From JAJYKN01 sp035516155 (GTDB taxonomy: Bacteria; Nitrospirota; UBA9217), in assembly GCA_035516155.1 (NCBI GenBank), contig DATJAP010000005.1:54080-118079 (forward strand): a stretch of 64,000 bases of DNA, read 5' to 3'. The notes beneath the pieces were generated by a model. The model was not told the DNA's origin. It ran no database searches and worked only from the letters and a program-made list of their open reading frames with translations. Of the stretch, positions 52,064-59,394 are shown piece after piece. A program made the translations under genes and the position numbers. Position 1 is the stretch's first letter. Every line of letters begins with the position of its first letter.

Positions 52064-52876
52064 ATGGCAATCAAGGGGAAAATCGCATTCCTCGGCGGCG
52101 GGAACATGGCTGAGGCGCTCATTAAGGGGCTGGTCGCAGCGGGAACCGCAAAGGCGGATCAGATCATGGCAACGGATGTTTCGGCCGACCGCCTTGCCCA
52201 TCTCATGAAAGCGTACGGAATTAGCGCCGCGAAATCGAACGCTGAGGCCGTGCGCGAGGTTGGGGTCATCATCCTGAGCGTCAAACCTCAGGTTATCGAA
52301 AGAGTCCTGATGGAAATATCTCCAGTTGTGGATGATAAGAAGCTGGTCATTTCCATAGCAGCGGGGATCGTCCTTGCAAAGATCGAAAAATCCCTGGGAG
52401 AAACATGCCATGTCATCCGCGTCATGCCGAATACGCCCGCCCTTGTGCTCGCGGGAGCGGCCGCGCTGTCTGCGGGAAAGAATGTCACGAACGACGATCT
52501 CGTTCTTGCGCAGAGTATTTTCAACTCCGTAGGCAGGGCAGTGGTGGTTGATGAAAAGCTCATGGACGCGGTAACTGGCCTCTCTGGAAGCGGCCCAGCT
52601 TACGTTTTCATGATCATCGACGCGCTCTCCGACGCTGGCGTGAAGGCCGGGCTGCCCCGGCCGCTTGCTCTTGAGCTTGCTGCGCAGACCGTGTACGGCT
52701 CCGCCAAGATGGTCCTGGAAACAAAGGAGCATCCCGGCAGGCTGCGGGACATGGTAACGTCTCCCGGCGGGACCACGATCGAGGGATTGCATGCGCTCGA
52801 AAAAGGAAAGCTGCGGGCCACGCTTATGAATGCCGTGGAAGCGGCAACAGCGCGAAGCAAGGAGTTAGGGAAATGA
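52064..52876 (+). CDS. proC: Pyrroline-5-carboxylate reductase
   Basis: 270 residues. Rossmann GGGNMAEALIKGL, MPNTPALVLAG and the C-terminal GLSGSGPAYVFMIIDALSDAG and SPGGTTIEGL mark ProC. It makes the last step of proline synthesis. GGAGGCAAC lies before the ATG. Placed after yggS. Confidence 0.96.
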   Translation: MAIKGKIAFLGGGNMAEALIKGLVAAGTAKADQIMATDVSADRLAHLMKAYGISAAKSNAEAVREVGVIILSVKPQVIERVLMEISPVVDDKKLVISIAAGIVLAKIEKSLGETCHVIRVMPNTPALVLAGAAALSAGKNVTNDDLVLAQSIFNSVGRAVVVDEKLMDAVTGLSGSGPAYVFMIIDALSDAGVKAGLPRPLALELAAQTVYGSAKMVLETKEHPGRLRDMVTSPGGTTIEGLHALEKGKLRATLMNAVEAATARSKELGK

Positions 52877-52928
52877 ATAAAAACCATCAAAGTGGGGTCG
52901 TCGCAAGACCACAATGCAGGGAGGAACC

Positions 52929-53228
52929 ATGTTCGTATTCGGAAATGTTATTCTAGGAATTGCCAAGGTGCTCGGTATAGTGTTGAATATCTACATGTGG
53001 GTCATTATCATCCGTGCGCTCATCTCGTGGGTAAACCCGGACCCCTATAACCCGATCGTACAGTTCCTGACGCGCGTGACCGAGCCGGCACTTAGGCCAA
53101 TCAGAAAACTGGTCCCGCCCTATAAAATCGGCATTGATCTGTCACCGCTCATTGCTATTCTCACCATCATTTTCCTGCAGTACGCCGTCGTCGATACGCT
53201 CAAGCGCATTGGTTACTCGATGGGATAA
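52929..53228 (+). CDS. YggT family membrane protein
   Basis: 99 residues from ATG at 52929 with GGGAGGAACC upstream. Two membrane helices (about 5-30 and 68-90) surround the conserved ISWVNPDPYNPIVQFL and TEPALRPIRKLVP. The family is linked to cell division and envelope maintenance, but its mechanism is unresolved. It sits between proC and the divIVA-like gene, a conserved order. Confidence 0.92.
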   Translation: MFVFGNVILGIAKVLGIVLNIYMWVIIIRALISWVNPDPYNPIVQFLTRVTEPALRPIRKLVPPYKIGIDLSPLIAILTIIFLQYAVVDTLKRIGYSMG

Positions 53229-53264
53229 AAAGGGACTTCGCCGCACGCTAAAGGAGGCAATGTC

Positions 53265-53756
53265 ATGGCTGAAGGCATCAAAGTGACCCCGATCGACATA
53301 CAGCAGAAGCGGTTTCATATCGGGTTTCGCGGTTATGAACGCACCGAAGTGGAAATGTTTCTCGACCTCATACGGGACGAGATGGAATCTCTGATTCGCG
53401 AACTAACAGATCTGCGCGAGTTCAAACAGTCTTACGATCAGCGTCTTCACGAATTGAATGAAAAAGAGGAAGTTGTCAAAAAAACCATGTTCATGACTCA
53501 GAAACTCATGGAGGACCAGAAGGACAACGCGCGCAGGGAAGCGGCACTCATCATCAAGGATGCCGAGATCCGCACTCACCAGATCGTGGGAAGCGCACAT
53601 GAGGAAAAGGCACGGTTGGATGCGGAAATACAGGAACTCATCCGACGCAAGCATCACTTTTTTGAGGATCTGAAAAAGGTGATCCAGATGCATCAGGAAA
53701 TGATCAATTTCGAGGAGTCCGGCGCTGATGCTAAAGAAGAGCTCCCCCAGGAATGA
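53265..53756 (+). CDS. DivIVA-domain protein
   Basis: 163 residues with AAAGGAGG upstream. The N-terminal crescent-tip motif is KVTPIDIQQKRFHIGFRGYERTEVEMFLD, then about 120 residues of coiled coil. DivIVA proteins sense membrane curvature and guide pole or septum placement. It overlaps the next gene by 29 bp. Confidence 0.9.
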   Translation: MAEGIKVTPIDIQQKRFHIGFRGYERTEVEMFLDLIRDEMESLIRELTDLREFKQSYDQRLHELNEKEEVVKKTMFMTQKLMEDQKDNARREAALIIKDAEIRTHQIVGSAHEEKARLDAEIQELIRRKHHFFEDLKKVIQMHQEMINFEESGADAKEELPQE

Positions 53757-54051
53757 GGCAGCGCCGGCGACCGCCTTGCTTCCGATCCGGATCCAGCCGC
53801 GGGCATCGAAAAACGAAATTGTTTTGATGCAGAACGGTGGGCTTAAGATCCGGCTGACAGCCCCGCCTGTAGACGGAGCCGCGAACGAAGCACTGGCCAA
53901 GTTTCTCGCCGAACGTCTCTCTATCGCAAAATCAAGGGTGGAGATCGTTTCCGGCCATACGGGAAGAGAGAAAGTCATCAAGATCAGCGGAATGAGCCGT
54001 GAGGATGTGGTTATCTTATTGAATGTCAAGAAGGAATCGGGTAAAATATAG
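53728..54051 (+). CDS. DUF167 (YggU) family protein
   Basis: 107 residues. IRIQPRASKNEIV, LKIRLTAPPVDGAANEAL and VEIVSGHTGREKVIKI are the family core. Its function is unknown. It overlaps the 3' end of the DivIVA-like gene, so the two are co-translated. A later start inside the frame is possible. Confidence 0.9.
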   Translation: MLKKSSPRNEAAPATALLPIRIQPRASKNEIVLMQNGGLKIRLTAPPVDGAANEALAKFLAERLSIAKSRVEIVSGHTGREKVIKISGMSREDVVILLNVKKESGKI

Positions 54052-54129
54052 TAGTGCAGTATGAGTAGGTGTAACTATATCATTTTACCTTAGAATTCAG
54101 AAATTTGAACTCAGAACTATGTCTGAAAG

Positions 54130-54482
54130 GGGGGCGACAGGTTTCGACGGGGATCGAGAGGTCAGGAGTTGCATGCCGAGGTGCCATGGGGCTCGTAAAA
54201 CACATGGTAAATAACAACTGCCAATAACGAACTGGCACTCGCTGCCTAATTTAGGCTAGCGCGTCTCGCGGCCGGCGCCTGAACAGCCGATGGGACGTCA
54301 AAAACCAGGCTGGTCTTTCCGACTTCGTCCGGGGCGGAAAGATAAGACAAACCGGGCTGGCCGATTCCAAAGCTTTCCCCAAGGCGGTGGATGAGGTGAG
54401 AGCTTAAAAGGCGGGGATAAGCATGTATGAGCTTCTGGCTGAAGATTTTCGGACGTGGGTTCGATTCCCACCGCCTCCACCA
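54130..54482 (+). ncRNA. ssrA: Transfer-messenger RNA (ssrA)
   Basis: The 5' end GGGGGCGACAGGTTTCGAC pairs with the 3' acceptor CGCCTCC, followed by ACCA, and GGTTCGATTCC is the T-arm loop region. The tag-coding stretch at 54220-54249 reads ANNELALAA then TAA, resuming at GCC. It rescues stalled ribosomes and tags their products for proteolysis. Length is about 353 nt, the normal size. tmRNA genes are common integration sites, and accessory DNA begins directly downstream. Confidence 0.97.
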
Positions 54483-54551
54483 TAACTATCAGAATTTACA
54501 GTGATATTTTAAATTTTATTCAAATTCTCCATTGAATTTGGGAGTGATCGA

Positions 54552-54585
54552 GAGCTAATCCCTTGAAGGAATTAGCTCTTTTTTT
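54552..54585 (+). terminator. Intrinsic terminator downstream of ssrA
   Basis: Stem GAGCTAAT with ATTAGCTC around an 11-nt loop, followed by seven T. Confidence 0.85.
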
Positions 54586-54615
54586 ATTTTCTAGCATTCA
54601 CAAAACGGGGTACTT

Positions 54616-54683
54616 TTCGGGGTATTTATAAATAGTTGAAGTCTCAGATTATGACAGAAATTCAAGTAATTGGACAAACTATT
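54616..54683 (+). repeat. 68-bp direct repeat, copy 1
   Basis: Identical to 56220-56287 except one T/C at 54667. Starts TTCGGGGTATTTATAAATAG. The similarity weakens but continues about 12 bases to the left. Marks the left border of the MntA/HepT segment. Confidence 0.9.
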
Positions 54684-54842
54684 TGGTTCCGGGTTTGGAA
54701 ATTAAATTAGCGTCCAATGAAGTACAATCTTCCTTTCATATTTATTTAAACTACCTTTTAGCTTACAGTCATTGATTTTATCTAGTGATTCTTGTAAAAT
54801 CGGTTCAGTCGTTGTGACAGAAATTATAGTTCGGAGCAATCT

Positions 54843-55133
54843 ATGGATACCAGGGACGAAATAGTAAATACCATCAAGTCTCTTCATGGCCATCTGATTA
54901 AGTACAAGGTCAGGGAGATCGGCGTCTTCGGGTCTGTAGTGCGAGGCGAGCAGAACAAAGAAAGCGATATTGATGTCCTCGTAGATTTTCAGGAAGACGC
55001 TGATTTGCTGGATCTGGTGGGTCTCGGTCTGTTCCTTGAGGAACGTCTTGGCAGGAAGGTCGACATTGTGCCGCGAAAGACGTTGAGGGAAGAGATACGA
55101 GATGCGGTGCTTCGTGAGGTTGTGCCTGCATGA
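54843..55133 (+). CDS. mntA: MntA-type nucleotidyltransferase antitoxin
   Basis: 96 residues. The minimal nucleotidyltransferase motif is GSVVRGEQNKESDIDVLVD with catalytic Asp residues 42 and 44 and a third Asp in KVDIVP. In MntA/HepT modules this protein adds AMP units to HepT and neutralises it. Its stop overlaps the hepT start by ATGA. Confidence 0.9.
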   Translation: MDTRDEIVNTIKSLHGHLIKYKVREIGVFGSVVRGEQNKESDIDVLVDFQEDADLLDLVGLGLFLEERLGRKVDIVPRKTLREEIRDAVLREVVPA

Positions 55134-55459
55134 GAGACTACAAACTCTATGTTTCTGACATTCTGGCTGCTATGGAAAGCATTGAACGCTTTGTCGGGAC
55201 GATGAGCTTGAAGGAGTTTCAAGCAGATGACAAGACCGCCAGCGCGGTGATACGGAAGTTCGAAATCATTGGCGAGGCATGCCGAAACGTTCCCGAGGCG
55301 GTTCGGCTTCAACATCCTGAAGTTCCCTGGAAGGAAATGGCAGGAATGCGGGACAGGTTGATTCATGCCTATTTTGGTGTGGATTATCAGCTGGTCTGGA
55401 CTACCATCAAATCCCGCCTGCCGGCAGCAAAGGATGCAATCCGAAAAATCGGCAGATAA
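55130..55459 (+). CDS. hepT: HepT-like HEPN toxin
   Basis: 109 residues. The HEPN ribonuclease motif is RDRLIHAYFG (Rx4H followed by Tyr), and the helical body is DYKLYVSDILAAMESIERFV. The Tyr in HAYF is the expected AMPylation target of MntA. It forms a complete toxin-antitoxin pair with the upstream gene within the 68-bp repeat segment. Confidence 0.92.
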   Translation: MRDYKLYVSDILAAMESIERFVGTMSLKEFQADDKTASAVIRKFEIIGEACRNVPEAVRLQHPEVPWKEMAGMRDRLIHAYFGVDYQLVWTTIKSRLPAAKDAIRKIGR

Positions 55460-55500
55460 AATCAAGCAGCCCATATCCCTTTTCAACCCTCGAATCACGC

Positions 55501-56118
55501 TTATCGATAGGTAGAATCATTCAAAGAATAAGCGATCAACGGCTTTAAGCCTCTCGCGGAGTATTCAAGGGTTTTGAAGACGTAGCGCATGAATGAGCCC
55601 GAGTAGCGATAGCGTCGTATACAGCACTCGAGCCGGCTTTGGATCAATGGATCATATCCACGCCAGCAGGATAGGTTCGGATTTTTTTCGATCCAGTCTT
55701 CTATGGTGAAGCTAAACAGCTTGATGATTTCCTGCTTGGCGAATATGTTCCCCTTTTGCGCGATCCTTACGAGTGCGATGCTGATCCTGTCCCGTACATG
55801 TTCGTCATCTTTGCCCTGTGAGGAGACGAACGTGTAGAGCTTATCGCTGTATTGCCGAAGAATGGTGTCGACTTCAGACTGATCCCGATAAGATCTAGTT
55901 CGTCTGCGTAGGGACCCGGTCCATCGCTTTTGGAACTTCCAGTCCAAGGCCCGAGTAATTCGGTCCCAGTCTATGCCTCCGCTCTCGATCCGGATTTCTT
56001 TCTGGACAAAGCGATATACACAAGGGGCGTTTACGCGCACCCATGCACGGTCAAATGACTGAGGCCGTCTTTCTTCCAGAATATTATTCATGGAGCTAAT
56101 GGCAACCTCGAAATTCAT
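55501..56118 (-). CDS. Uncharacterised protein in the repeat-flanked segment
   Basis: 205 residues, rich in Arg, Tyr and Trp. Features include DRAWVRVNAPCVYRFVQKEI, DWKFQKRWTGSLRRRTRSYR and a C-terminal helical part (IAQKGNIFAKQEIIKLFSFT). The helical part vaguely recalls sigma-factor region 2, but I cannot assign it. It is convergent with hepT. No ribosome site is obvious. Function unknown. Confidence 0.6.
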   Translation of the reverse strand: MNFEVAISSMNNILEERRPQSFDRAWVRVNAPCVYRFVQKEIRIESGGIDWDRITRALDWKFQKRWTGSLRRRTRSYRDQSEVDTILRQYSDKLYTFVSSQGKDDEHVRDRISIALVRIAQKGNIFAKQEIIKLFSFTIEDWIEKNPNLSCWRGYDPLIQSRLECCIRRYRYSGSFMRYVFKTLEYSARGLKPLIAYSLNDSTYR

Positions 56119-56219
56119 ACCGCCAATTCTAGCGTATAGCAGGAATGATAATCAACGTGAAAGGAAGACCGACTTCGTCCGGAGCAATTCTATGACATCC
56201 AGCATCTCCGGGGTATTTA

Positions 56220-56287
56220 TTCGGGGTATTTATAAATAGTTGAAGTCTCAGATTATGACAGAAATTCAAGCAATTGGACAAACTATT
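56220..56287 (+). repeat. 68-bp direct repeat, copy 2
   Basis: Right copy of the repeat at 54616-54683, one mismatch. The unit from the left copy to this one is 1,604 bp and contains mntA, hepT and the 55501 gene. Confidence 0.9.
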
Positions 56288-56343
56288 AAATGGAGCGCTT
56301 TTCCACATTTTTTTATTAAGACACAACCGCTGATTCTATTTAC

Positions 56344-56372
56344 TTGACAACTGTCACGTGACGCGTTATGCT
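56344..56372 (+). promoter_or_regulatory. higBA promoter with GTCACGTGAC operator in the spacer
   Basis: TTGACA (56344-56349), 17-base spacer containing the perfect palindrome GTCACGTGAC (56353-56362), then TATGCT (56367-56372). The start falls at about 56379, next to the GTG start. The palindrome is a natural binding site for the HigA antitoxin. Confidence 0.75.
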
Positions 56373-56379
56373 TGTTGGC

Positions 56380-56661
56380 GTGATAAAGACGTTTGCCGAT
56401 AAACATACATACGAGTTCTACGTTACCGGAAAATCTAAACGATTGCCTGCTGATTTGATGAGGCGTGCCTTACGACGGCTTGAGTTCATCAATCTGGCAT
56501 CGAATCTTGAGGATTTGAAGGTGCCACCCAGTAATCGACTGCATGCATTGAAAGATGATAGAGAGGGGCAACACTCAATTTCGATCAATGATCAATGGCG
56601 TATCTGCTTTCGTTTTAAGGACGGCGATGCTTATGACGTTGAAATAACTGATTATCATTGA
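56380..56661 (+). CDS. higB: HigB-family mRNA interferase toxin
   Basis: 93 residues from GTG at 56380, giving a normal HigB start (M/V IKTFADKHTYEF). The upstream ATG overlaps the -10 box and is excluded. The RelE fold shows LHALKDDREGQHSISINDQWRICF and DVEITDYH. It cuts ribosome-bound mRNA. It precedes its antitoxin, the HigBA order. Confidence 0.93.
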   Translation: MIKTFADKHTYEFYVTGKSKRLPADLMRRALRRLEFINLASNLEDLKVPPSNRLHALKDDREGQHSISINDQWRICFRFKDGDAYDVEITDYH

Positions 56662-56671
56662 GAGGATACTT

Positions 56672-56986
56672 ATGACTATAGCAAATAGGGAAGTTCGAAC
56701 AGTGAAGCCAATCCATCCAGGGGAAATACTACGCGAAGATTTTATGCCCGATTATGGGCTGAAAGCCGCGAGCCTTGCTGAGGCGCTCGGAGTTTCGCGC
56801 CAGACTGTAAATGAGATATTGCGTGAGCGCCGAGCGATTTCCCCGGCTATGGCGTTGATGCTCTCTCGCCTTTTTGGCAACTCACCGGAGTTTTGGCTTA
56901 ATGCTCAACGCAACGTTGATCTTTGGGAAGCCAACAAGCTCCAGAAAAAAAAAATAAAGCGCATCCAGCCCCTGAGTGCAGCTTGA
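56672..56986 (+). CDS. higA: HigA-family antitoxin
   Basis: 104 residues. IHPGEILREDFMPDYGLKAA followed by the XRE helix-turn-helix (LAEALGVSRQTVNEILRERR) is typical of HigA. It neutralises HigB and probably represses the operon via the palindrome at 56353-56362. The gene begins 10 bp after higB. Confidence 0.94.
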   Translation: MTIANREVRTVKPIHPGEILREDFMPDYGLKAASLAEALGVSRQTVNEILRERRAISPAMALMLSRLFGNSPEFWLNAQRNVDLWEANKLQKKKIKRIQPLSAA

Positions 56987-57255
56987 GTGCTCCGGCGATA
57001 ATTTAAGCCGATCATCAAAAATTGTCCGACATGGTTTAATATCGACCTGGTATTCGAGGCGTATACTTTGTTGGAGTGCATTTTGGTGAATCATGAGAGT
57101 AGATCGGGGGGACCGCAACAAATAATTTGGTCCTAAGAGAGTTTATTGTATTGACAGTTGCCGTTAGCCTGAGTTGAGACCCTTCCCCATGCTATTCATA
57201 AATTGCCCTTACGTACGTTCATGGCGCCTTGGCCGCTCGTGAATTTGGAGACATA

Positions 57256-57804
57256 ATGTATAGCAAAAACGCACTTCTCGAGGCTTTATCGAAAGAAGAA
57301 ACTTTGCTTTCAAGGTTGGATAGCGAGCGCGAAAAGGTGATCGCAAGGCTTAATGTTCTCAAGCAGCAACTTACCAATCTGGAAAAGGCAAATGCTGAGT
57401 CGCCGATAGCATGCGCACCAAAAACACCTCAGGAGAAAGTGGCGCTGTTCCGCTCTCTATTTCGGGGGAGAGAGGATATCTTCCCAAAACTTTGGATAAA
57501 CCGTGCTGGTAAAAAGGGCTACTCTCCGGCCTGCACAAACGATTGGGTCTCAAACAATAGGTCGGACGTCAGCGACAAGATCAGGCTGTTCATGTCGCTG
57601 TTCAAGGGGCGGGATGACGTTTTCGCTAGACGATGGGAAAACAAGAAGAAAGGGACTTCTGGTTATTCACCCTGTTGTCTTAATGAATGGCAGCAAGGGC
57701 TTTGCTCGAAACCAAAAGGCAAGTGCTCCGATTGCCGGCATACTAAAAGTACAGTGCGTCATGCCTGGCATACCAAAAAAATAGGGTTACAGCGAATGCT
57801 GTAA
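57256..57804 (+). CDS. Truncated TOTE-type primase relative (N-terminal modules only)
   Basis: 182 residues from ATG at 57256 with GGAG upstream. The start (ALLEALSKEETLLSRLDSER) is closely similar to the gene at 63507. Two copies of a module follow (KVALFRSLFRGREDIFPKLW, then RLFMSLFKGRDDVFARRWE, each followed by GYSPxCxNxW). It ends in CSDCRHTKS, exactly where related TOTE conflict-system proteins begin the archaeo-eukaryotic primase domain. The catalytic part is absent and replaced by 20 unrelated residues. It is a degraded or domain-only copy, probably inactive as a primase. Confidence 0.7.
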   Translation: MYSKNALLEALSKEETLLSRLDSEREKVIARLNVLKQQLTNLEKANAESPIACAPKTPQEKVALFRSLFRGREDIFPKLWINRAGKKGYSPACTNDWVSNNRSDVSDKIRLFMSLFKGRDDVFARRWENKKKGTSGYSPCCLNEWQQGLCSKPKGKCSDCRHTKSTVRHAWHTKKIGLQRML

Positions 57805-57807
57805 CCC
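57784..57807 (-). terminator. Intrinsic terminator between convergent genes
   Basis: A 10-bp perfect stem (GGGTTACAGC with GCTGTAACCC) and 4-nt loop, followed on the minus strand by TATTTTTTT. It overlaps the 3' end of the truncated TOTE relative and serves the lipoprotein gene at 57880. Confidence 0.85.
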
Positions 57808-57819
57808 CTTGAATTAGTC

Positions 57820-57862
57820 GGCAGCGGAGGCCGGATTTGAACCGACGACCTTCGGGTTATCA
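57820..57862 (-). tRNA. 3' fragment of an initiator tRNA-fMet (remnant)
   Basis: On the minus strand, the sequence ATAACCCGAAGGTCG (3' half of the anticodon arm and variable loop of tRNA-fMet) is followed by GTCGG-TTCAAAT-CCGGC (T-arm) and an acceptor-like CTCCGCT. The 5' half, D-arm and CAT anticodon are missing. Such 3' fragments are left at the edges of elements that integrate into tRNA genes. It is not a functional gene. Confidence 0.6.
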
Positions 57863-57879
57863 AGCATAGTCCCGTCCCA

Positions 57880-59277
57880 TTACCAAACAATCTGAATGAA
57901 GCCACCGCCGGGGCCGCAAACCTGCATTGAATCGGCGCTTTCGCCGGCAGAATTCATAGCCGTCACAATATAGCAATAGGTCAGCCCGCTCGTAACGCCC
58001 GTATGAATATAGTCTCCAGGGGTGACATAGCGGATCACGTTGTCCGCCGCGGTATGGTCTGGGTAAATGGGCCTCGTAGACCAGTAAAGATTGTACGACA
58101 TGCCGCTCACGGTGGGCCAGGTTACCGTATAGGGACTGACGCCGTTGTTAAAGTTAACCGCGAGGCTCGCGGGCGGCAACGGATTCCCAGAGGGGAAGGC
58201 GGGGGTCGTGCTTGATTGAGCGGAGGCCAGAGACTCTCCGAAGCTGTTGACGGCGGTGACGATGTAATAATAGGTCGTACCGTTGGTAAGACCCAGGTGT
58301 ACAGCGGGGGCTCCAACACCAAGGATCTGTGTGCCGTTCGTTGTCGTGACACCGGGTGACGTACTGTAATAAACGTTGTACGATGTGGCGCCGTTCACCG
58401 CGAGCCAGTCCAGCGTTACCTGACCGTCGCCCGGCGTGGCCGTCAAAGCCGTCGGCGCGTTAGCTGTCCCGGTGGGCGCGGACTCGGTCGTAAAGGTGTT
58501 CGCGTAGCTGCTATTCATAAGCTGGATGCCCGCGATGTCTTCAATGCAGGATCCCGTAACGCAGGACATGACCTGCAGGGCATACTGAGTGTTGTACGAA
58601 AGGGGTGAGGAGGGAATAAACGCGGCGGTGTTACTCGCGCTATTATAGCTCACGGTTCCCGGAACGGCACTGCCATTATTGAGTGTAATGTTGGTCGAAG
58701 TGATCGTTGAAATTGCCATTGGTTGGCTGAAGGCGATGTTAATACGATCGGTGATCGGAACGTTCGTTGTACTTGTAGGGTTTGAATTCGGGCCGATGAG
58801 AGTCACTGTTGGGCTGGCCGTGTTTCCGCCGACATAACTCATGGTGATAGTTCCGGCATTGGTTGTCTGGCCTGTGGTAACGGTGATCGACGAGATCAGA
58901 CCTCTCCATATGGTCGCCATTCCAGACGATAACCCTTCGACCTGCAGAGTGTAATTCGATCCGGCCGGGACCCCGAGAATGACTCCTTGGTGCGCGGCAC
59001 ATGGAAAGGAGTTGCTGGTGACGGTTGTGGTTCCGCTGGAGACGGTTGCGGCGATGGTGCCGATCCCATAATCAACGCAGGAGTTGAACGCGGGCGTCAG
59101 TATATGTGCTCCTGAACCGGACGAGGGCTGCATGACGAGTTTGAATGAGATGCCGCCTGTGCCGGAATTTTGCGCATCACCGCCCGAACCCGAGCAGGCT
59201 GAGAAAAAGCTCGTTACTACAATACACATTGCCAAGAGACAGAGTGAAGCAAAGACAGGTGATTTTTGATTATACAT
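57880..59277 (-). CDS. Lipoprotein with Big_5-like and fibronectin type III domains
   Basis: 465 residues. The signal peptide ends in a lipobox (FFSAC). A Big_5-like domain (about 160-275, with FSQPMAISTITSTNITLNNG) precedes two fibronectin type III repeats (about 280-370 and 375-465, with TYYYIVTAVNSFGES and TYCYIVTAMNSAGES). It is a surface or periplasmic adhesion-type protein. A neighbouring lipoprotein shares the fibronectin-like elements. Confidence 0.88.
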   Translation of the reverse strand: MYNQKSPVFASLCLLAMCIVVTSFFSACSGSGGDAQNSGTGGISFKLVMQPSSGSGAHILTPAFNSCVDYGIGTIAATVSSGTTTVTSNSFPCAAHQGVILGVPAGSNYTLQVEGLSSGMATIWRGLISSITVTTGQTTNAGTITMSYVGGNTASPTVTLIGPNSNPTSTTNVPITDRINIAFSQPMAISTITSTNITLNNGSAVPGTVSYNSASNTAAFIPSSPLSYNTQYALQVMSCVTGSCIEDIAGIQLMNSSYANTFTTESAPTGTANAPTALTATPGDGQVTLDWLAVNGATSYNVYYSTSPGVTTTNGTQILGVGAPAVHLGLTNGTTYYYIVTAVNSFGESLASAQSSTTPAFPSGNPLPPASLAVNFNNGVSPYTVTWPTVSGMSYNLYWSTRPIYPDHTAADNVIRYVTPGDYIHTGVTSGLTYCYIVTAMNSAGESADSMQVCGPGGGFIQIVW

Positions 59278-59394
59278 GGTGTATCCCCCTTCTTTAAGTA
59301 GTACTAAGGTAAAATTTCAGCCACAGATTGCACCGTGACGTTCTTGCATGGTTGGAGCATATACCACCCTAGCGACCCACCTTATTAGAATATT

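Noticed and set aside
54298..54483. Minus-strand ORF beginning MVEAVGIEPTSE
   Set aside because: A well-known false protein read from the antisense of tmRNA or tRNA genes; the RNA gene explains the sequence.
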